Assembly (NCBI RefSeq): GCF_024666615.1
Contig: NZ_CP088297.1
Coordinates: forward strand, 2,666,001 to 2,730,000
Origin: Aquabacterium sp. J223
GTDB taxonomy: Bacteria; Pseudomonadota; Gammaproteobacteria; Burkholderiales; Burkholderiaceae_C
Direction: 5' to 3'
Length of the DNA: 64,000 nt
The notes below the pieces were generated by a model that ran no database searches, was not told the DNA's origin, and saw only the letters and a program-made list of their open reading frames with translations. Shown piece after piece: positions 52,973 to 62,456 of this stretch; the stretch's first letter is position 1; every line of letters starts with the position of its first letter. The translations under genes and the position numbers were made by a program.

Positions 52973-55282
52973 ATGAAGACCGGTTCGCTGACCGGCCTTC
53001 CCGCCGGCGGCGCACCGGCGGTGGCGGCCGCGCCCATCGTCCGCCTGCTCGACGCCGACACCGACGCCGGCGCCCCGCGCGACGACGTGGCGCGCGCCCG
53101 CGCCTTCGCCGAGCCGCTGCTCGCCGGCCAGCGCTTCGACAGCGGCGAGGACGCGCTGGCCCATGCCGACGGCGTGGCCGCCATCCTGGCCGGCATCGGC
53201 GCGGCGCCGCCGCTGCTCGCCGCCAGCTACCTGGTCTACGCCAGCGACTTCCTGCAGCGGCCGGAGGAGGTGGTGCGCAAGGCCTTCGGCGAGTCCTACG
53301 CCCGGCTGGTCGGCCACACCCGGCGCCTGGTGCAGGTGCAGCGGGCGGCGCGGGAAGCCTCGCTCGACGGCGCCCGGCGCGCCGAGCAGACCGAGCGCGT
53401 GCGCAAGATGCTGCTGGCCTTCTCGCGCGACCTGCGGGTGGTGCTGCTGCGCCTGGCCTCGCGGCTGCAGACGCTGCGCCATTACGCGGCCAGCAAGCAG
53501 GCCTGCCCCGAGGCGCTGGCGCGCGAGAGCCGCGAGGTCTTCGCGCCGCTGGCCAACCGGCTGGGCATCTGGCCGATCAAGTGGGAGCTGGAGGACCTGT
53601 CCTTCCGCTTCCTCGACCCCGCCGCCTACAAGGCCGTCGCCGCGCTGCTGGACGAGACCCGGCTGCAGCGGGAGCAGAGCACCGAGGCGGCCCGCCGGCG
53701 CATGGCCGACGCCCTGCAGGCCGCGGGCGTGCCGGCCGAGGTGCAGGGCCGGCCCAAGCACCTGTACTCCATCTTCAAGAAGATGCGCGGCAAGGGCCTG
53801 GACATCGGCCAGGTGATGGACCTGCGGGCGCTGCGGGTCATCGTCGACGACGTGCAGTGCTGCTACGCGGCCCTGAGCGCGGTGCACGAGCGCTTCGCGC
53901 CGGTGCCCGGCGAGTACGACGACTACATCGCCAGGCCCAAGCCCAACGGCTACCAGTCGCTGCACACGGTGGTGCTGGACGACGGCCGGCCGGTGGAGGT
54001 GCAGATCCGCACCCGCGAGATGCACGAGCACGCCGAGCACGGGGTCGCCGCGCACTGGGCCTACAAGGAGGCCGGCGCCAAGGGCTACGCCGGCGTTGCC
54101 GCGGCGGGCGACTTCGAGCAGCGGGTGGCCGACGCCCGCAAGGCCGTGCTGCGCCAGCTGCTGGCGTGGGAACGCGACCTGGCCGCGCCGCAGGGCGACG
54201 GCGAGGCCGCGGCCCGGCATGCCGACGACCCGCTGCCGGCCCCGGGCGGGGACGCCGTGGCCGGACGTTTCGACGACCGGCTGTACGTGTTCACGCCGCA
54301 GGCCGCGGTGATCGAACTCACCGCCGGCGCCACGCCCATCGACTTCGCCTACGCCCTGCACACCGACCTCGGCCACCGCTGCCGCGGCGCCCGGGTCGAC
54401 GGCGCCATGGTGCCGCTGAACACGCCGCTGCAGAACGGGCAGACGGTGGAGGTGGTGGCGGCCAAGGAGGGCGGGCCGTCGCTGGACTGGCTGAACCCCG
54501 AACTGGGCTACCTGAAGAGCGCCCGCGCCAAGGCCAAGGTGCGCGCCTGGTTCAACAACCTGCAGCAGGGCGAGACCATCGCCCGCGGCCGCGAGGCGGT
54601 CGAGAAGCTGCTGCAGCGCGAGGGCCGCACCGCGCTCAAGCTCGACGAACTCGCCGCACGGCTGGGCTTCCGCAGCGCCGACGCCTTGTTCGAGGTGGTG
54701 GGCAAGGACGAGTACTCGCTGCGCCACATCGAGCAATTGCTCCGGCCCGCCGAGCCGGCGCCCGAGGCCGACGAACTGCTCGCGCTGAAGAAGGCCAGGC
54801 CCACCACGCTGGCGCCGGCGGGCGGCGTGCTGGTGGTGGGCGTCGATTCGCTGCTCACCTCGCTGGCCCGCTGCTGCCGGCCGGCGCCGCCGGACGCCAT
54901 CGCCGGCTTCGTCACCCGCGGCAGAGGCGTGGCCGTGCACCGCGCCGACTGCCCCAACTTCCGCCACATGGCGGCGCGGTCGCCGGAACGGCGCATCGCC
55001 GTCACCTGGGGGAGGGGCAGGGCGGTGCGGGGGGCCCCGCTGTACCCGGTGGGCGTGATGGTCGAGGGCAGCGACCGCCCGGGCCTGCTGCGCGACATCT
55101 CCGAGGTCTTCGCCAAGGAGAAGCTGCACCTCACCGGCGTGCAGATGCAGACCCTGCGCGACGGCGGCCTTGGCACCACCCGCATGAACTGCACGGTGGA
55201 GGTCAGCGACGCGCAACGGCTGCAGCGGGTGCTGGGCCAGGTGCTGCGCATCGACGGCGTGCGCCAGGCCCGCCGGCGCTGA
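52973..55282 (+). CDS. relA: RelA-type (p)ppGpp synthetase
   Basis: 769 aa. The N-terminal hydrolase region lacks the catalytic HD pair (SYLVYASDFLQRPEEV where SpoT has HD), so it is synthetase only. Synthetase domain at ~240-400 (RPKHLYSIFKKMRGKG, VMDLRALRVIV, EYDDYIARPKPNGYQSLHT), then TGS (RLYVFTPQAAVIELTAGATP), a helical/zinc-finger region (LTSLARCCRPAP), and ACT. Produces the stringent alarmone on ribosomes with uncharged tRNA. Possibly co-transcribed with the hydrolase upstream. Confidence 0.94.
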   Translation: MKTGSLTGLPAGGAPAVAAAPIVRLLDADTDAGAPRDDVARARAFAEPLLAGQRFDSGEDALAHADGVAAILAGIGAAPPLLAASYLVYASDFLQRPEEVVRKAFGESYARLVGHTRRLVQVQRAAREASLDGARRAEQTERVRKMLLAFSRDLRVVLLRLASRLQTLRHYAASKQACPEALARESREVFAPLANRLGIWPIKWELEDLSFRFLDPAAYKAVAALLDETRLQREQSTEAARRRMADALQAAGVPAEVQGRPKHLYSIFKKMRGKGLDIGQVMDLRALRVIVDDVQCCYAALSAVHERFAPVPGEYDDYIARPKPNGYQSLHTVVLDDGRPVEVQIRTREMHEHAEHGVAAHWAYKEAGAKGYAGVAAAGDFEQRVADARKAVLRQLLAWERDLAAPQGDGEAAARHADDPLPAPGGDAVAGRFDDRLYVFTPQAAVIELTAGATPIDFAYALHTDLGHRCRGARVDGAMVPLNTPLQNGQTVEVVAAKEGGPSLDWLNPELGYLKSARAKAKVRAWFNNLQQGETIARGREAVEKLLQREGRTALKLDELAARLGFRSADALFEVVGKDEYSLRHIEQLLRPAEPAPEADELLALKKARPTTLAPAGGVLVVGVDSLLTSLARCCRPAPPDAIAGFVTRGRGVAVHRADCPNFRHMAARSPERRIAVTWGRGRAVRGAPLYPVGVMVEGSDRPGLLRDISEVFAKEKLHLTGVQMQTLRDGGLGTTRMNCTVEVSDAQRLQRVLGQVLRIDGVRQARRR

Positions 55283-55331
55283 GCCGACCTCGGTCACGCT
55301 CGGCTTTTGCCATCCGCATGGAGGATACGCA

Positions 55332-55361
55332 TTGACCTTTCAATTCGCTAACATCCATAGC
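55332..55361 (+). promoter_or_regulatory. Weak candidate promoter before the glycosyltransferase
   Basis: TTGACC at 55332-55337 and CATAGC at 55356-55361 with an 18-base spacer, in a small A/T-rich island after relA. The -10 match is poor. Confidence 0.3.
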
Positions 55362-55423
55362 GAAAATGGGTGAAACCTGCGCCGGGGTTCACCTCGCGGT
55401 TCTGCCAGTGCCATGGAGTTCGG

Positions 55424-56611
55424 GTGAAGTCAGATTTTCAAGAACTGCGCTTGAACGTTGAATGGCGACTCAAGCGGCGCGCTCGAAGGGTCAGCGCCAT
55501 CGCGGATGTTCCGTCCGATTGCAATGCGGTCTTCTTCACCGTCGACGATCCGATCGCACGCAACCAGGTCTTCCCTTTCTATCTCTACTCGAGCAAGTTG
55601 CGGCAAGCCTATGGCATCCGGTTTTGCGAACTGGACTGGCGTTGTCTGCAAGCCGAGGAAAAGCCGGCGGCCGTCTTTCCTAGAGTGCAATGGGTTTGCC
55701 TGCAAACTTGGTTCGACCTTTCGGGTCAACAGATCGAATTTCTGTTGGAGCGCATCAACCAGATTTTTCCCAACGCCAGGATCAATTACTTTGACTGGTT
55801 CGCGCCGCTCGACTTGCGCTACGCCGGTCGCCTCCAGGGGTGGATCCACAGGTACTACAAGAAGCAGGTGCTGCGCGACGTGGAGGACTATCGGCGCCCG
55901 CACCAAGGCGACACCAACCTCACGGACTACTACTCTCGCAGGTTCGGGCTCGACATGCCCGTCACCATGCAGGAGCCGGTCGACGACCGGTTCTTCTCCG
56001 ACAAGTTGTTGCTGGGTCCCAGCTTCTACCTCGCACCGTACCTGATCAGTCGCTTCTCACGACCGATGCCGGTGCACACCCGAAAGTTCGACGTCCACGC
56101 GCGCATCGCGATCGCTGGAGAGCCGTGGTATTCACGCATGCGCCAGGAGGCGAAGACCGCGCTCGGCGCGCTGCAGCACCGTCGCGTGATCCAGGACGGC
56201 CGGGTGTCGCGGTCCCAGTTCATGCGCGAGGTGGAGGCCAGCACCCTGTGCTTCAGTCCGTTCGGCTACGGCGAGATCTGTTGGCGCGATTTCGAAGCGA
56301 TCGCCTGCGGCGCCGTGCTGGTGAAGCCCGACGTCGGCCACATCCGCATGGACCCCGACCTCCTTCTGGCCGAGGAGACATACGCTGCGGTGCGCTGGGA
56401 CCTTGCCGACTTCCGCGACACGGTTGAACAATTGCTTGGCGACGAGTCGCGGCGGTCCATCATGGCGGCGCGGGCCTTCGAGGCGGTGTATCAGTACCTG
56501 TCGTCCCAGCGCTTCGTCGACCAGGTTCAATGGCTGTTCACCGCCGACCCTCTTTACGAGGCAGTGGACAAGGACGCTGCCCCACACCGCGCGACGCCGG
56601 TGCGTCTGTGA
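55424..56611 (+). CDS. Putative glycosyltransferase (GT-B fold, CgeB-like C-terminus)
   Basis: 395 aa from GTG 55424, which has GGAG five bases upstream. A GTG 54 bases earlier is the alternative. The C-terminal half contains MREVEASTLCFSPFGYGEICWRDFEAIACGAVLVKPD, the nucleotide-sugar-binding E/G pattern of GT-B enzymes of the glycosyltransferase group 1/CgeB type. No signal or membrane segment. Base composition is clearly lower than in relA and the cytochrome genes, suggesting acquisition. It stands alone between them, so its acceptor is unknown. Confidence 0.68.
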   Translation: MKSDFQELRLNVEWRLKRRARRVSAIADVPSDCNAVFFTVDDPIARNQVFPFYLYSSKLRQAYGIRFCELDWRCLQAEEKPAAVFPRVQWVCLQTWFDLSGQQIEFLLERINQIFPNARINYFDWFAPLDLRYAGRLQGWIHRYYKKQVLRDVEDYRRPHQGDTNLTDYYSRRFGLDMPVTMQEPVDDRFFSDKLLLGPSFYLAPYLISRFSRPMPVHTRKFDVHARIAIAGEPWYSRMRQEAKTALGALQHRRVIQDGRVSRSQFMREVEASTLCFSPFGYGEICWRDFEAIACGAVLVKPDVGHIRMDPDLLLAEETYAAVRWDLADFRDTVEQLLGDESRRSIMAARAFEAVYQYLSSQRFVDQVQWLFTADPLYEAVDKDAAPHRATPVRL

Positions 56612-56621
56612 AAACCGGGGT

Positions 56622-57881
56622 TCAACGCGCCTTCTGCACCGCCAGCGCATCCACCGCGGGGGCGTCGTTGCCCCAGGCCTGGCGGATGAAGCTGAGCAGC
56701 GCGGCGATGTCCGCGTCCTCCAGGGCCTGGCCGAAGGGCGGCATGCCGTAAGGCCGTGGGTTGCCGGCGGTGGCCGGCGGGAAGCCGCCGTGCAGCACCG
56801 CCTGCAGCGCGTTGGCCGGCGAGGCCAGGGTGACGGACCGGTTGCCGGCCAGCGGCGGGTAGGCCGGCGCGGCGCCCTCGCCGCGTTCGCCGTGGCAGTC
56901 CTTGCAATGCTGACCGTAGAGCCGTTCGCCGCGCGCCAGCACGGCGCCGTCGGCCGGCTTGCCCTTGGGACGCGGCGGGTCGTGCGGCGGCAGGCCCTGC
57001 AGGAACGCCGCCATCGCGCGCAGGTCGGCATCGCTCAGGTGCTGGGTGCTGCCCAGCACCACCTCCGCCATGGGGCCCATGACGGAGGCGCGAGGCGAGA
57101 GGCCGGTCTTGAGCAGCGCGACCACGTCCTCAAGGGGCCAGCGGGCGACGCCCGCTTCCCGGTCGGAGGCCAGCGAGGGTGCGTACCAGCCCTGCATCGG
57201 GATCAGGCCGCCGCCCAGTTCGTTGTCGTCGATGGTCGCGCCGAGGCGGTTGCGGGCCGCGTGGCAGGCCGCGCAGTGGCCCGGCCCGCGCACCAGGTAG
57301 GCGCCCCGGTTCCATTCGGCAGTGCGCTCGGGCGACGGCTCGAAGCGGCCCGGCTCGAAGTACAGCGCCCGCCAGACCGCCAGCGCCCACTGGGTGCCAT
57401 AGGGGTAGCGCAGGTCGTGCGGGGCGTTGGGCCGGTGCACGGCCGGCTGGCGCATGAGGAAGGCGTGCAGCGCGTCGCTGTCCTCGGCGCTCATCAGGGT
57501 GTAGTGCGGGTAGGGGAAGGCGGGGTAGAGCCGCCGGCCGTCCTTCGACCGCCCCTGGTGCAGCGCGCGGCGCATGTCGGCGGCGGTCCAGGTGCCGATG
57601 CCGGTCTCGGCGTCCGGCGTCAGGTTGCTTGCCACCAGCGTGCCGAAGGGCGTGGCGATGGCCAGCCCGCCGGCATAGGCCGGCTGCCCCGGCAGGCTGT
57701 GGCAGCCGGCGCAGTTCCCGGCGCGCGCCAGGTAGGCGCCGCGTTCGACGAGCGCGTCGGTCATGGGCGGGGGTGGGCGGCCGTCCTCCGGCCGCAGCCG
57801 GTCCTGCCACAGCACCCAGGCGGCGAACAGCGCCGCCGCCAGCGCCAGCGCGACGACGAGGCCGATCAGGCGCCGCGTCAT
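56622..57881 (-). CDS. Tri-haem cytochrome c, membrane-anchored
   Basis: 419 aa. An N-terminal hydrophobic helix (LIGLVVALALAAALFAAWVLW) anchors it in the inner membrane, facing the periplasm. Three CxxCH haem sites at C57 (NCAGCHS), C203 (HCAACHA) and C326 (HCKDCHG), with spacing as in the cytochrome subunits of alcohol/gluconate/sorbosone dehydrogenases. It passes electrons from a periplasmic dehydrogenase towards the oxidases. No dehydrogenase gene is next to it. Coupled to the di-haem gene upstream by an ATGA overlap. Confidence 0.88.
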   Translation of the reverse strand: MTRRLIGLVVALALAAALFAAWVLWQDRLRPEDGRPPPPMTDALVERGAYLARAGNCAGCHSLPGQPAYAGGLAIATPFGTLVASNLTPDAETGIGTWTAADMRRALHQGRSKDGRRLYPAFPYPHYTLMSAEDSDALHAFLMRQPAVHRPNAPHDLRYPYGTQWALAVWRALYFEPGRFEPSPERTAEWNRGAYLVRGPGHCAACHAARNRLGATIDDNELGGGLIPMQGWYAPSLASDREAGVARWPLEDVVALLKTGLSPRASVMGPMAEVVLGSTQHLSDADLRAMAAFLQGLPPHDPPRPKGKPADGAVLARGERLYGQHCKDCHGERGEGAAPAYPPLAGNRSVTLASPANALQAVLHGGFPPATAGNPRPYGMPPFGQALEDADIAALLSFIRQAWGNDAPAVDALAVQKAR

Positions 57882-58625
57882 GGCCGCGCCCTGAGCCCGC
57901 TGCCGCAGTCCAGCGGCAACGGCTGCGCGACGGTGGCGGCCGGTTTGGCATCCGCCGGCAACGGTTGCGACGACAGCCACAGCGCCATGGCGGCCACGTC
58001 CTCCTCGGACAACGCCCGGGCGACCCTGGCCATGCAGTCCGGCGCACGGGCCTGACGCAGCCCGTTGCGCCAGGCGCCCATCTGCGCCACCAGGTAGTCG
58101 CGCGACAGCCCCAGCAGCCCCGGCATGCCGGGCTGCACGCCGGTCATCGCCGCGCCGTGGCAGGCGCTGCAGGCCGGCACGCCCCGGGCGGGGTCGCCCT
58201 GGCGCACCAGGGACTCTCCCCGGGCCATCGCCGCCGCCGCGCGCCCCGCGGGTCTGCGGCGCCGGATAGGGCAGGTCGAGACCGGCGAAGTGCTCCGCGA
58301 TCTCGCGCAGGTAGGCGTCCGACAGCGGTGCCAACAGGCGCTCCATCGCCTCGTTGCGGCGCCGGCCCTCGCGGAAGTTGAGCAGCTGCTCGTACAGGTA
58401 GCCGGCCGGCTTGCCGGCGATGCGCGGGTAGTAGCCGTCGTTGGTGGCGCGGCCCTCCCGGCCATGGCAGGCGGTGCAGGCCAGCGTGCGCTGGGCCATG
58501 GTGTCGGGCACCGGGGCGGCCGTCGCCGGAACCGCTGCGGCGCAGGCGGCGAGGACGACCGCGGCGAGGGACCGCGCACAGCGCCGGGCGCCGCGGCTTC
58601 TGGGTTCGTTCAGGTTGCCGCTCAT
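57878..58625 (-). CDS. Di-haem cytochrome c (frame broken mid-gene)
   Basis: ~248 aa when repaired, from ATG 58625. Signal peptide (SLAAVVLAACAAAVPATA), haem 1 at C50 (CTACHG), then YYPRIAGKPAGYLYEQLLNFREGRR, typical of cytochrome c4-like proteins, and haem 2 (CSACHG) in the second half. The frame breaks at the C4 run 58244-58247. Removing one base joins LPYPAPQTRG to RAAAAMARGESLVRQGDP, and the gene then ends in an ATGA overlap with the tri-haem cytochrome. They probably form one electron-transfer unit. Confidence 0.82.
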
Positions 58626-58760
58626 CGCGTCAATTGTGCGGGGGCCGTGGCGTGGGTCACGGCAATCGGTGGCCCACCATGGTTTCCCCACATCAGTCCG
58701 CAGTCCGCGTACCGAAAGCCCAGCATGGAGCCGCATCGTCATGCGGACGAAGGACGCCTC

Positions 58761-59252
58761 ATGAACCGCCGCACCCTCTTCTGCATCGCCACCCTGGCCC
58801 TTGGCGCCGCCACGACGGCCAGCGCCTACGACCCGAAGGCCACCATCGCCGACCTGGACGCCCGCCTGGCCAAGGCCGGCGCGCCGCGCGTGCAGGGCAC
58901 CGAGGCGGTGGCCGGCAAGGACGTGCCGGCGCTGTTCTTCGGCGAACGTAAGATCAACAACAACTACGACGTGGTCGATGCGGTGCGCAAGTCGCACCAG
59001 GCCACCGCGACGGTGTTCGTCAAGGCCGGCGACGAGTTCGTGCGCGTCAGCACCAATGTGTTGACGCCCGAGGGCAAGCGCGGCATCGGCACCCAGCTGG
59101 CCCGCAACCCGGCCTACGAGGCGGTGAGCAAGGGCCAGTCGTTCTGCGGCGCGATCGACGTGCTCGGCACCGCCTACGACGCCTGCTACAACCCCATCAA
59201 GGACGGCAGCGGCCAGGTCATCGGCGCCAGCTACATCGGCCACAAGAAATAA
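58761..59252 (+). CDS. Periplasmic single Cache-type sensor protein
   Basis: 163 aa. Signal peptide [22 protein letters not shown], then the Cache3/Cache2-fusion pattern seen in chemoreceptor sensor regions: [53 protein letters not shown] and [12 protein letters not shown]. Here it is a free periplasmic protein without membrane or signalling domains. Two Cys (FCGAI, DACYN) could form a disulfide. The chemoreceptor begins 11 bases downstream, so it probably acts as that receptor's ligand-binding partner. Confidence 0.8.
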   Translation: MNRRTLFCIATLALGAATTASAYDPKATIADLDARLAKAGAPRVQGTEAVAGKDVPALFFGERKINNNYDVVDAVRKSHQATATVFVKAGDEFVRVSTNVLTPEGKRGIGTQLARNPAYEAVSKGQSFCGAIDVLGTAYDACYNPIKDGSGQVIGASYIGHKK

Positions 59253-59263
59253 GGGCCCGGGCC

Positions 59264-60838
59264 ATGACGCGCTGGATGCGACCCCTTTCGCTGCTGGAGC
59301 GGCTGCCGGTCGGCCGCCAGCTCGTGTTGGCCTTTGCCTGCGTTCTGCTGTTGGCCGCCGCCCTGGGTGCGGAGGCGCTGGTCGGGTTGCGGACGGTCAA
59401 CGAGCGGGCCGCCCTGCTGTCGGACAAGTGGCTCAAGGGCGTCGGCGCGCTGTCCGATGCGCGCGCCCATCTGCTGGAGACGCGCGACCTCGAGGTGCGC
59501 CACAGCCGCACCGCCGACAGCAGCTACCACGCCGAGTACGAAGACAAGATGGCCGAGGTGGAGAAGACCGTCGCGGCCCTGCTCAAGGACCAGGCGGCCC
59601 AGGCCGGCAGCGCCGAGGAGGGCGAGATCGTCGCCACGCTGTCGAAACAGTGGGCCGGCTACCGGCAGGCCCAGCTGCGCGTGGTCAAGCTGGGCCGCGA
59701 CAAGCAGCAGCAGGACGCGGCCGACATCGCGGACGGTGCTTCCGGCATGGCCTTCGAGGAGGTGCAGGGCGCCCTCGGCAAGCTGCTGCAGTTCAACTAC
59801 GACGGCGGCGCCGCGGCGGCCGAAGCGGTCCGTGGTGTGTACCAGAAGGTCCAGCTGGTCGTCGCCGCCACGCTGCTGTGCGCGCTGGGGCTGGGCGGCG
59901 GGCTGGCGTGGACCATCACAAGAAGCCTGCTGCGCCAACTCGGCGGCGAGCCGCGACGTGCGACGGCGGTCGCCCGTGCGGTGGCCGAAGGCCGGCTGGA
60001 CACGCCGGTGGCCCTGCGCGCCGGTGACGAGAGCAGCCTGCTCGCCCACCTGCAGGGCATGCAGGCCCGCCTGGCCACCGCGGTGGGCGAGGTGCGCCGG
60101 GGTGCCGAGCAGGTCGCCCTCGCAAGCGGCGAGATCGCCCGCGGCAACGACGACCTGTCGGGCCGCACCGAGCACCAGGCCCAAGAGCTGCGCCAGACCA
60201 GCGCCACCATGGAGCAACTGGGCGAGGCGGTGCGCACCAGCGCGGGCAACGCCGACCAGGCACGTCAGCTGGCCGAGCAGGCCACCGGCGTCGCCGAGGA
60301 GGGCGGCGAGGTCGTGGGCCGCGTGGTGCAGACCATGAAGGGCATCGACGAGAGCAGCCGTCGCATCGCCGAGATCATCGGCGTCATCGACGGCATCGCC
60401 TTCCAGACCAACATCCTGGCGCTGAACGCCGCGGTCGAAGCCGCCCGCGCTGGCGAGCAGGGCCGCGGCTTCGCGGTGGTCGCGTCGGAGGTGCGCAGCC
60501 TGGCGCAGCGCAGCGCGGACGCCGCCAAGGAGATCAAGAGCCTGATCCAGGCCAGCGTCGAGCGGGTGGGCGAGGGCTCGCAGTTGGTGACGCGGGCCGG
60601 CGAGACCATGCAGAAGGTGGTCACCTCGATCCAGGACGTCAGCCGCATCGTGGCGCAGATCAGCCAGGCCAGCGCCGAACAGCGCGACGGCATGGCCGAA
60701 CTGGCGCAGGCGGTGTCGCGCATCGACACCATGACGCAGCAGAACGCGGCGCTGGTGGAGCAGAGCTCGGCGGCCGCCGGCAGCCTGAGCGAGCAGTCGC
60801 GCCAGCTGGTGTCCGCGGTGGCGGTGTTCCGCACCTAG
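59264..60838 (+). CDS. Methyl-accepting chemotaxis protein
   Basis: 524 aa. TM1 ~20-40, a four-helix-bundle type periplasmic domain to ~190, TM2 ([21 protein letters not shown]), HAMP, methylation helices and the signalling hairpin [27 protein letters not shown], then [19 protein letters not shown]. The C-terminus ends AVFRT with no CheR/CheB pentapeptide. It couples to CheA/CheW, which are not in the window. Encoded directly after the free Cache protein and closed by a strong terminator. Confidence 0.93.
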   Translation: MTRWMRPLSLLERLPVGRQLVLAFACVLLLAAALGAEALVGLRTVNERAALLSDKWLKGVGALSDARAHLLETRDLEVRHSRTADSSYHAEYEDKMAEVEKTVAALLKDQAAQAGSAEEGEIVATLSKQWAGYRQAQLRVVKLGRDKQQQDAADIADGASGMAFEEVQGALGKLLQFNYDGGAAAAEAVRGVYQKVQLVVAATLLCALGLGGGLAWTITRSLLRQLGGEPRRATAVARAVAEGRLDTPVALRAGDESSLLAHLQGMQARLATAVGEVRRGAEQVALASGEIARGNDDLSGRTEHQAQELRQTSATMEQLGEAVRTSAGNADQARQLAEQATGVAEEGGEVVGRVVQTMKGIDESSRRIAEIIGVIDGIAFQTNILALNAAVEAARAGEQGRGFAVVASEVRSLAQRSADAAKEIKSLIQASVERVGEGSQLVTRAGETMQKVVTSIQDVSRIVAQISQASAEQRDGMAELAQAVSRIDTMTQQNAALVEQSSAAAGSLSEQSRQLVSAVAVFRT

Positions 60839-60868
60839 CGATCCACGGCGGCGCGCTGCCACCATGGA

Positions 60869-60900
60869 AAAAGGGCTTGGCCACACGGCCAAGCCCTTTT
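60869..60900 (+). terminator. Strong rho-independent terminator after the chemoreceptor
   Basis: Perfect 14-bp stem AAAAGGGCTTGGCC/GGCCAAGCCCTTTT with loop ACAC, T-rich on the plus side and A-rich before it, so it can stop transcription from both directions. Confidence 0.92.
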
Positions 60901-60967
60901 CACTTTTCATCCACCGGTCGTGACCGGCTTCCGCTACCAGGCCCGGGGGGGACGGGCTTTGCAGTCG

Positions 60968-61045
60968 TGGTAGGCGCGATTGGACTCGAACCAACGACCC
61001 CCCACCATGTCAAGGTGGTGCTCTAACCAGCTGAGCTACGCGCCT
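60968..61045 (-). tRNA. tRNA-Val (anticodon GAC)
   Basis: Cloverleaf on the minus strand: acceptor AGGCGCG/CGCGCCT, D arm with AGCTCAGCTGGTTAGAGC, anticodon loop TTGACAT in a CCACC/GGTGG stem, T arm GTTGG-TTCGAGT-CCAAT, and a genome-encoded CCA. It is 78 bases with one more G in the variable region than E. coli tRNA-Val(GAC). The G6 run (C6 at 60998-61003) may be a sequence error. Confidence 0.95.
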
Positions 61046-61058
61046 GCGAAGCCTCGCA

Positions 61059-62456
61059 CTATAGCATGGTGCCTTGCGCCTCGATGGCGGGCGGCGCTGC
61101 CTCCAGCGCGGCCTCGACCAGCCCCGCCGGCAGCGACTTGCTCGGCTTGATGCCGAGTTCCTTCAGCATCTCGGCCTGTCGGATCACGTTGCCGCGCCCG
61201 GCCGTGAGCTTCTTGTGGGCCGCGTCGTACTGGTCCTGCGCTTGGCGAAGGCCCTTGCCCACCGCCTCCAGGTCGCCGACGAAGCCGGCCAGCTTGTCGT
61301 ACAGCTCGGCACCCCGGCGGGCGATGTCCTGCGCGTTGCGGTTCTGCGCCTCCTGCCGCCACAGGTGCGCCACGGTGCGCACGACGAAGAGCAGCGTCGA
61401 CGGGCTGACCAGCAGCACGTTCCTCGCCCAGGCGTCCATGAACAGCTCGCGGTCGTGGCTCACCGCCAGCATGAAGGCCGGCTCGATGGGCACGAACATG
61501 AGCACGAAGTCGAGCGACTTGAGGCCGTACAGGCTCTGGTAGTTGCGCTCGGACAGGCCCTTCATGTGCCCGCGGATGGACTCCAGGTGGCGGCGCGTGG
61601 CGATCAGCAGCGCGGCCTCGTCCTCCAGGCTGCAGCAGTCCTCGTAGGCGTTGAGCGAGACCTTGGCGTCGACCACCAGGTGGCGGCCTTCGGGCAGGCG
61701 GATGACCACGTCGGGCTGCGCCCGCGTCCCGTCCTCCCGGGTGTGGCTGACCTGCACCTCGTACTCCTCGCCCTTGCGCAGGCCGGAGGCTTCGAGCACG
61801 CGTTCGAGCACCAGCTCGCCCCAGTTGCCCTGGGTCTTGCTCGACCCCTTGAGCGCGCGGGTCAGGCCCTTGGCGTCCTCGCTCAGCGACTGGTTCAGCG
61901 CCATCAGCTGTCGCACCTGCTCAGCCAGCGCGCTGCGGTCCTTGCCCTCCTGGACGTAGACGTGCTCGACCTTGGCCTGGAACTCGTTGAGCTTGAGCCG
62001 CAACGGGTCCAGCAGCTGGCCGAGGTGGGCCTGGTTCTGCTCGGTGAAGCGCTTGCTCTTCTCGTCGAGGATGTCGGCGGCGAGCTGGCGGAACTGGTCG
62101 GTCAGCGCCGCCTTGGCCTCGGTCAGCAGCGCGAGCTTCTCCTCGGACTGGCGGCGCTCGGCGTCGAGCCGGGTGATCAGTGCGGCGCGTTCGTCGCGCG
62201 CGGTGTCCAGTTCGTCGCGCCAGCGGCCGGCCTGCGCCTGCAGGGCCTCGTGCTGGGCGGCCATGGCGTGGCGCTCGGCCTCCAGCCCGCGCACGCGCTC
62301 GCGCAGCGTGGCCAGCTCGGCCTGGGCGTTGCCATGCGCTTCGGCCAGCGCGGCGGCGCTGCGGCCGCGCCACCACAGCGCCGCGGCCACGGCGCCGACC
62401 AAGGTGCCGATCAGCAACGCCAGCAGCGGGAACATCAGGGGAAGGGTCTCGGTCAT
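61059..62456 (-). CDS. rmuC: DNA recombination protein RmuC
   Basis: 465 aa. An N-terminal membrane helix (LMFPLLALLIGTLVGAVAAALWW) and a long coiled coil to ~residue 170 precede the RmuC nuclease-like domain (GNWGELVLERVLEASGLRKG, LVVDAKVSLNAY, LLVSPSTLLFVVRTVAHLWR). It limits inversions at short inverted repeats in E. coli. Its ATG overlaps the recD stop (ATGA), so it is co-translated with the RecBCD subunit gene. Confidence 0.93.
   Translation of the reverse strand: MTETLPLMFPLLALLIGTLVGAVAAALWWRGRSAAALAEAHGNAQAELATLRERVRGLEAERHAMAAQHEALQAQAGRWRDELDTARDERAALITRLDAERRQSEEKLALLTEAKAALTDQFRQLAADILDEKSKRFTEQNQAHLGQLLDPLRLKLNEFQAKVEHVYVQEGKDRSALAEQVRQLMALNQSLSEDAKGLTRALKGSSKTQGNWGELVLERVLEASGLRKGEEYEVQVSHTREDGTRAQPDVVIRLPEGRHLVVDAKVSLNAYEDCCSLEDEAALLIATRRHLESIRGHMKGLSERNYQSLYGLKSLDFVLMFVPIEPAFMLAVSHDRELFMDAWARNVLLVSPSTLLFVVRTVAHLWRQEAQNRNAQDIARRGAELYDKLAGFVGDLEAVGKGLRQAQDQYDAAHKKLTAGRGNVIRQAEMLKELGIKPSKSLPAGLVEAALEAAPPAIEAQGTML

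Noticed and set aside
52973-55282. A bifunctional Rel/SpoT hydrolase-synthetase
   Set aside because: The N-terminal domain lacks the catalytic HD residues, so RelA is the better name.
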